This document shows, one piece after another, positions 38,788 through 40,931 of a stretch of 40,931 nt of DNA (positions are counted from its first letter, which is position 1; every line of letters starts with the position of its first letter). The translations under genes and the position numbers were made by a program. The notes under the pieces were generated by a model. That model had not been told where the DNA came from and searched no databases. It was given only the letters and a program-made list of their open reading frames with translations. The DNA is from Dehalococcoidales bacterium (GTDB taxonomy: Bacteria; Chloroflexota; Dehalococcoidia; Dehalococcoidales; RBG-16-60-22), in assembly GCA_028714335.1 (NCBI GenBank), contig JAQTMM010000010.1, positions 1 to 40,931 on the forward strand, given 5' to 3'.

Positions 38788-38811
38788 CCTGTCATGAGCG
38801 TAGTCGAAGGA
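38788..38811 (+). repeat. 24-nt dispersed repeat unit
   Basis: cctgtcatgagcgtagtcgaagga, same family as 38227 and 38372. Confidence 0.75.
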
Positions 38812-38996
38812 AGGGAATAAGGGAGTGTTTACTCTTCTAACCTTCAGACAAAATCCCCTTGTTCTTCGGATTATCTAAGCAGTATTATTAGATAGAAAAC
38901 AGCAGGGCAGGGTAAACAAACTAGACATAAAATAAATAACGAAAAAGAAAATCTGAACGTAAAATAAAAAAATATTTTAAGACGAATACTAAATCG

Positions 38997-39821
38997 TTAC
39001 ACCACCATATAGACATACCACAAGTAAACTACCACCCCGGCGAACAGCACGCTGTCCAGCCTGTCCAGTATGCCGCCGTGCCCCGGCATGATAGCTCCGG
39101 AGTCCTTCACCCCCGTGTTGCGCTTTAGTAAAGACTCCGCCAGGTCTCCCACCTGCCCGAGGGCACTAACCGCCAGACCCAGCAGAACCGCCTGCCACCA
39201 GCTCAAAGCCACCTGGAAAGGCGTAGCCAGCGTGAACAGCCAGGCAACCAGCATCCCCCCGATTATCCCCCCAAAAGCGCCTTCCCATGTCTTGTGCGGG
39301 CTGACGGATGGCGCCATCTGGTGCCTGCCGATGGCTTTACCCAAAAAGTACGCAAATGTGTCCGACCCGAACGTTGCCAGCAGTGCCAGATAAACAAAAT
39401 TGCGTCCTGCCTCCGGGAAGGCCATTGTTCCCGGTTCCAGCCGTAACGCCACCATATAGCTTAACAGCCACCCGATGTAAAGCGCCCCGCCCACCATCCA
39501 CGCCCAGCGCTGGAACTGGCCCTCTCGTTTGGGCAGGAAAACCAGCATCGCTAAAGATAGTCCCACCCCCGCCACTAAAAGCAGGTGCAGTTCCATCTGC
39601 GGGTAGTAGGGGCGGACGATAAATGCCGCCGTCCAGAGGATGCCGAAGCCGGTGAGGGCATAGCATTCGGTGACGCCGGTGATGCGGTAAAATTCAAAAA
39701 CCCCGATGGCGGCTACTAACGCCGCCAGTATCAAAAACCAGGGCGCCGGGGTGTTGACCCACACGGCAATGAGGACGAGGGGAATACCGATGAGCGCGGT
39801 TAATAACCTTTTCTTCAACAT
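38997..39821 (-). CDS. cdsA: Phosphatidate cytidylyltransferase
   Basis: C-terminal signature SALGQVGDLAESLLKRNTGVKDSGAIMPGHGGILDRLDSVLFA. Confidence 0.96.
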   Translation of the reverse strand: MLKKRLLTALIGIPLVLIAVWVNTPAPWFLILAALVAAIGVFEFYRITGVTECYALTGFGILWTAAFIVRPYYPQMELHLLLVAGVGLSLAMLVFLPKREGQFQRWAWMVGGALYIGWLLSYMVALRLEPGTMAFPEAGRNFVYLALLATFGSDTFAYFLGKAIGRHQMAPSVSPHKTWEGAFGGIIGGMLVAWLFTLATPFQVALSWWQAVLLGLAVSALGQVGDLAESLLKRNTGVKDSGAIMPGHGGILDRLDSVLFAGVVVYLWYVYMVV

Positions 39822-39823
39822 TG

Positions 39824-40552
39824 TTACTTAGGTTGCAGGCCGCCGAAGCGACGCTGCCGCTGGCTGTAGGCTGTTAAAGCTTCCTCCAGTTCCTCTACGC
39901 CAAAGTCCGGCCAGAGTACCGGAGTAAAGTAATATTCGCTATAGGCGGTTTGCCAGATTAACAGGTTGCTGATGCGCATCTCGCCGCCGGTGCGGATGAC
40001 CAGGTCAACGTCCGGGAAGTCCGGCGCGTAGAGGTATTTTTTAAAGGTATTCTCGTTAACTTTATTCGGCTGGGTGCCGTCGGCAATCATGCCCTTAACG
40101 GCGTTGAGTATCTCCGCCCGGCCCCCGTAATTCAAAGCCACCCCGAGGTGCATATCGGAGTTGTCTTTAGTCAACTCCAGCGCCTCGCTGATGGACTTTT
40201 TAAGCTTGGATGAAAATCCTTTGATACTCCCGATGTGGTGAATTCTAACGCCGTATTTTTTAAGCTCTTTGGATTCTTTGCCGATGATTTCCTCGAGAAT
40301 GTGGAACAGCCCGTTGACTTCACCCTCGGGGCGGTTCCAGTTCTCGGTGGAAAAAGCGTAAAGGGTCACATACTTAACGCCTTTATCGTGCATGTACTTA
40401 ATGATGGGGCGGAGGTTTTTTACGCCGGCGCGGTGTCCCTTAAGCCTTGATAAACCGCGCTTTTTCGCCCACCTGCCGTTGCCGTCCATAATGATGGCTA
40501 GGTGGCGGGGGATGGGCTTCTTTTTAGGGGTAACGGCGATTGTTTTCTTCAA
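39824..40552 (-). CDS. uppS: Isoprenyl (undecaprenyl) diphosphate synthase
   Basis: RHLAIIMDGNGRWAKKRGLSRLKGHRAG, YAFSTENWNRP, DLVIRTGGEMRISNLLIWQTAYSEYYF. Confidence 0.97.
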   Translation of the reverse strand: MKKTIAVTPKKKPIPRHLAIIMDGNGRWAKKRGLSRLKGHRAGVKNLRPIIKYMHDKGVKYVTLYAFSTENWNRPEGEVNGLFHILEEIIGKESKELKKYGVRIHHIGSIKGFSSKLKKSISEALELTKDNSDMHLGVALNYGGRAEILNAVKGMIADGTQPNKVNENTFKKYLYAPDFPDVDLVIRTGGEMRISNLLIWQTAYSEYYFTPVLWPDFGVEELEEALTAYSQRQRRFGGLQPK

Positions 40553-40607
40553 AATGCCCCTTAAAAATGGTGTGGTTAAATTCCGGTGACTTTATTGGGT
40601 TGGGAAG

Positions 40608-40931
40608 CTAAACTTCCAGCAGTTCTTTTTCTTTATTATTGCTGGCTTTTTCGGCTTCGAGGATATGGAAGTCCGTCAGCTTTTGCAGCTGGTCTTGGCC
40701 GCGTTTTATCTCATCTTTAGATGTCGTTTTTTCCAGCTTCTTAAATTCGTTCATGCCTTCATGGCGTAGGTTGCGGATAATGACGCGGCGCTCCTCGGTC
40801 CGGCTGTGGACGATTTTGATAAGTTCCTGGCGGCGCTCCTCGCTCAAGGGCGGGATGATAATGCGTATTACATTGCCGTCGTTGGAGGGATTAAGCCCCA
40901 GCTCCGATTTCGCGATGGCTTTTTCAATATC
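40608..40931 (-). CDS. frr: Ribosome recycling factor, truncated by window edge
   Basis: Frame stays open to the window end: ..NDGNVIRIIIPPLSEERRQELIKIVHSRTEERRVIIRNLRHEGMNEFKK; the ORF-track start at 40847 is internal. Confidence 0.95.
   Translation of the reverse strand, partial: DIEKAIAKSELGLNPSNDGNVIRIIIPPLSEERRQELIKIVHSRTEERRVIIRNLRHEGMNEFKKLEKTTSKDEIKRGQDQLQKLTDFHILEAEKASNNKEKELLEV

Overview
The window looks like a chromosomal segment from a Dehalococcoidia-like Chloroflexi bacterium. The lineage is inferred from gene content, dispersed-repeat style and T-box usage; no search was run. From left to right it contains: (1) an orphan receiver protein; (2) a tight operon of two paralogous cupins plus an NTF2/SnoaL-like protein; (3) a soluble histidine kinase/response regulator relay cluster with a divergent LuxR-type regulator; (4) accessory catabolic-type genes (EthD-like, Zn-alcohol dehydrogenase, type-B carboxylesterase, ThDP-dependent decarboxylase-like); (5) a zinc-ribbon/LemA/M48 protease module; (6) a peptide ABC transporter; (7) tRNA-Asp, rpsF-ssb-rpsR and rpmH-rnpA-yidD-[beta-propeller lipoprotein]-yidC-jag; (8) a T-box and ileS; (9) an HtrA-like protease; (10) a trpEGDCFBA operon plus a second TrpB (TrpB2), with a T-box leader carrying a TGG specifier; (11) cdsA-uppS-frr (frr truncated by the window end). 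The most unusual sequence-level observations are: the trp T-box leader carries abutting 24-nt dispersed-repeat units; a decayed copy of the cdsA 3' end lies about 350 bp from the real one in a repeat-rich junction; two receiver domains lack key catalytic residues; a response regulator ends in a stub of a second receiver; and the cupin-cupin-NTF2 operon has Lys-rich tails. No CRISPR array, transposase, prophage or defence locus was recognised.
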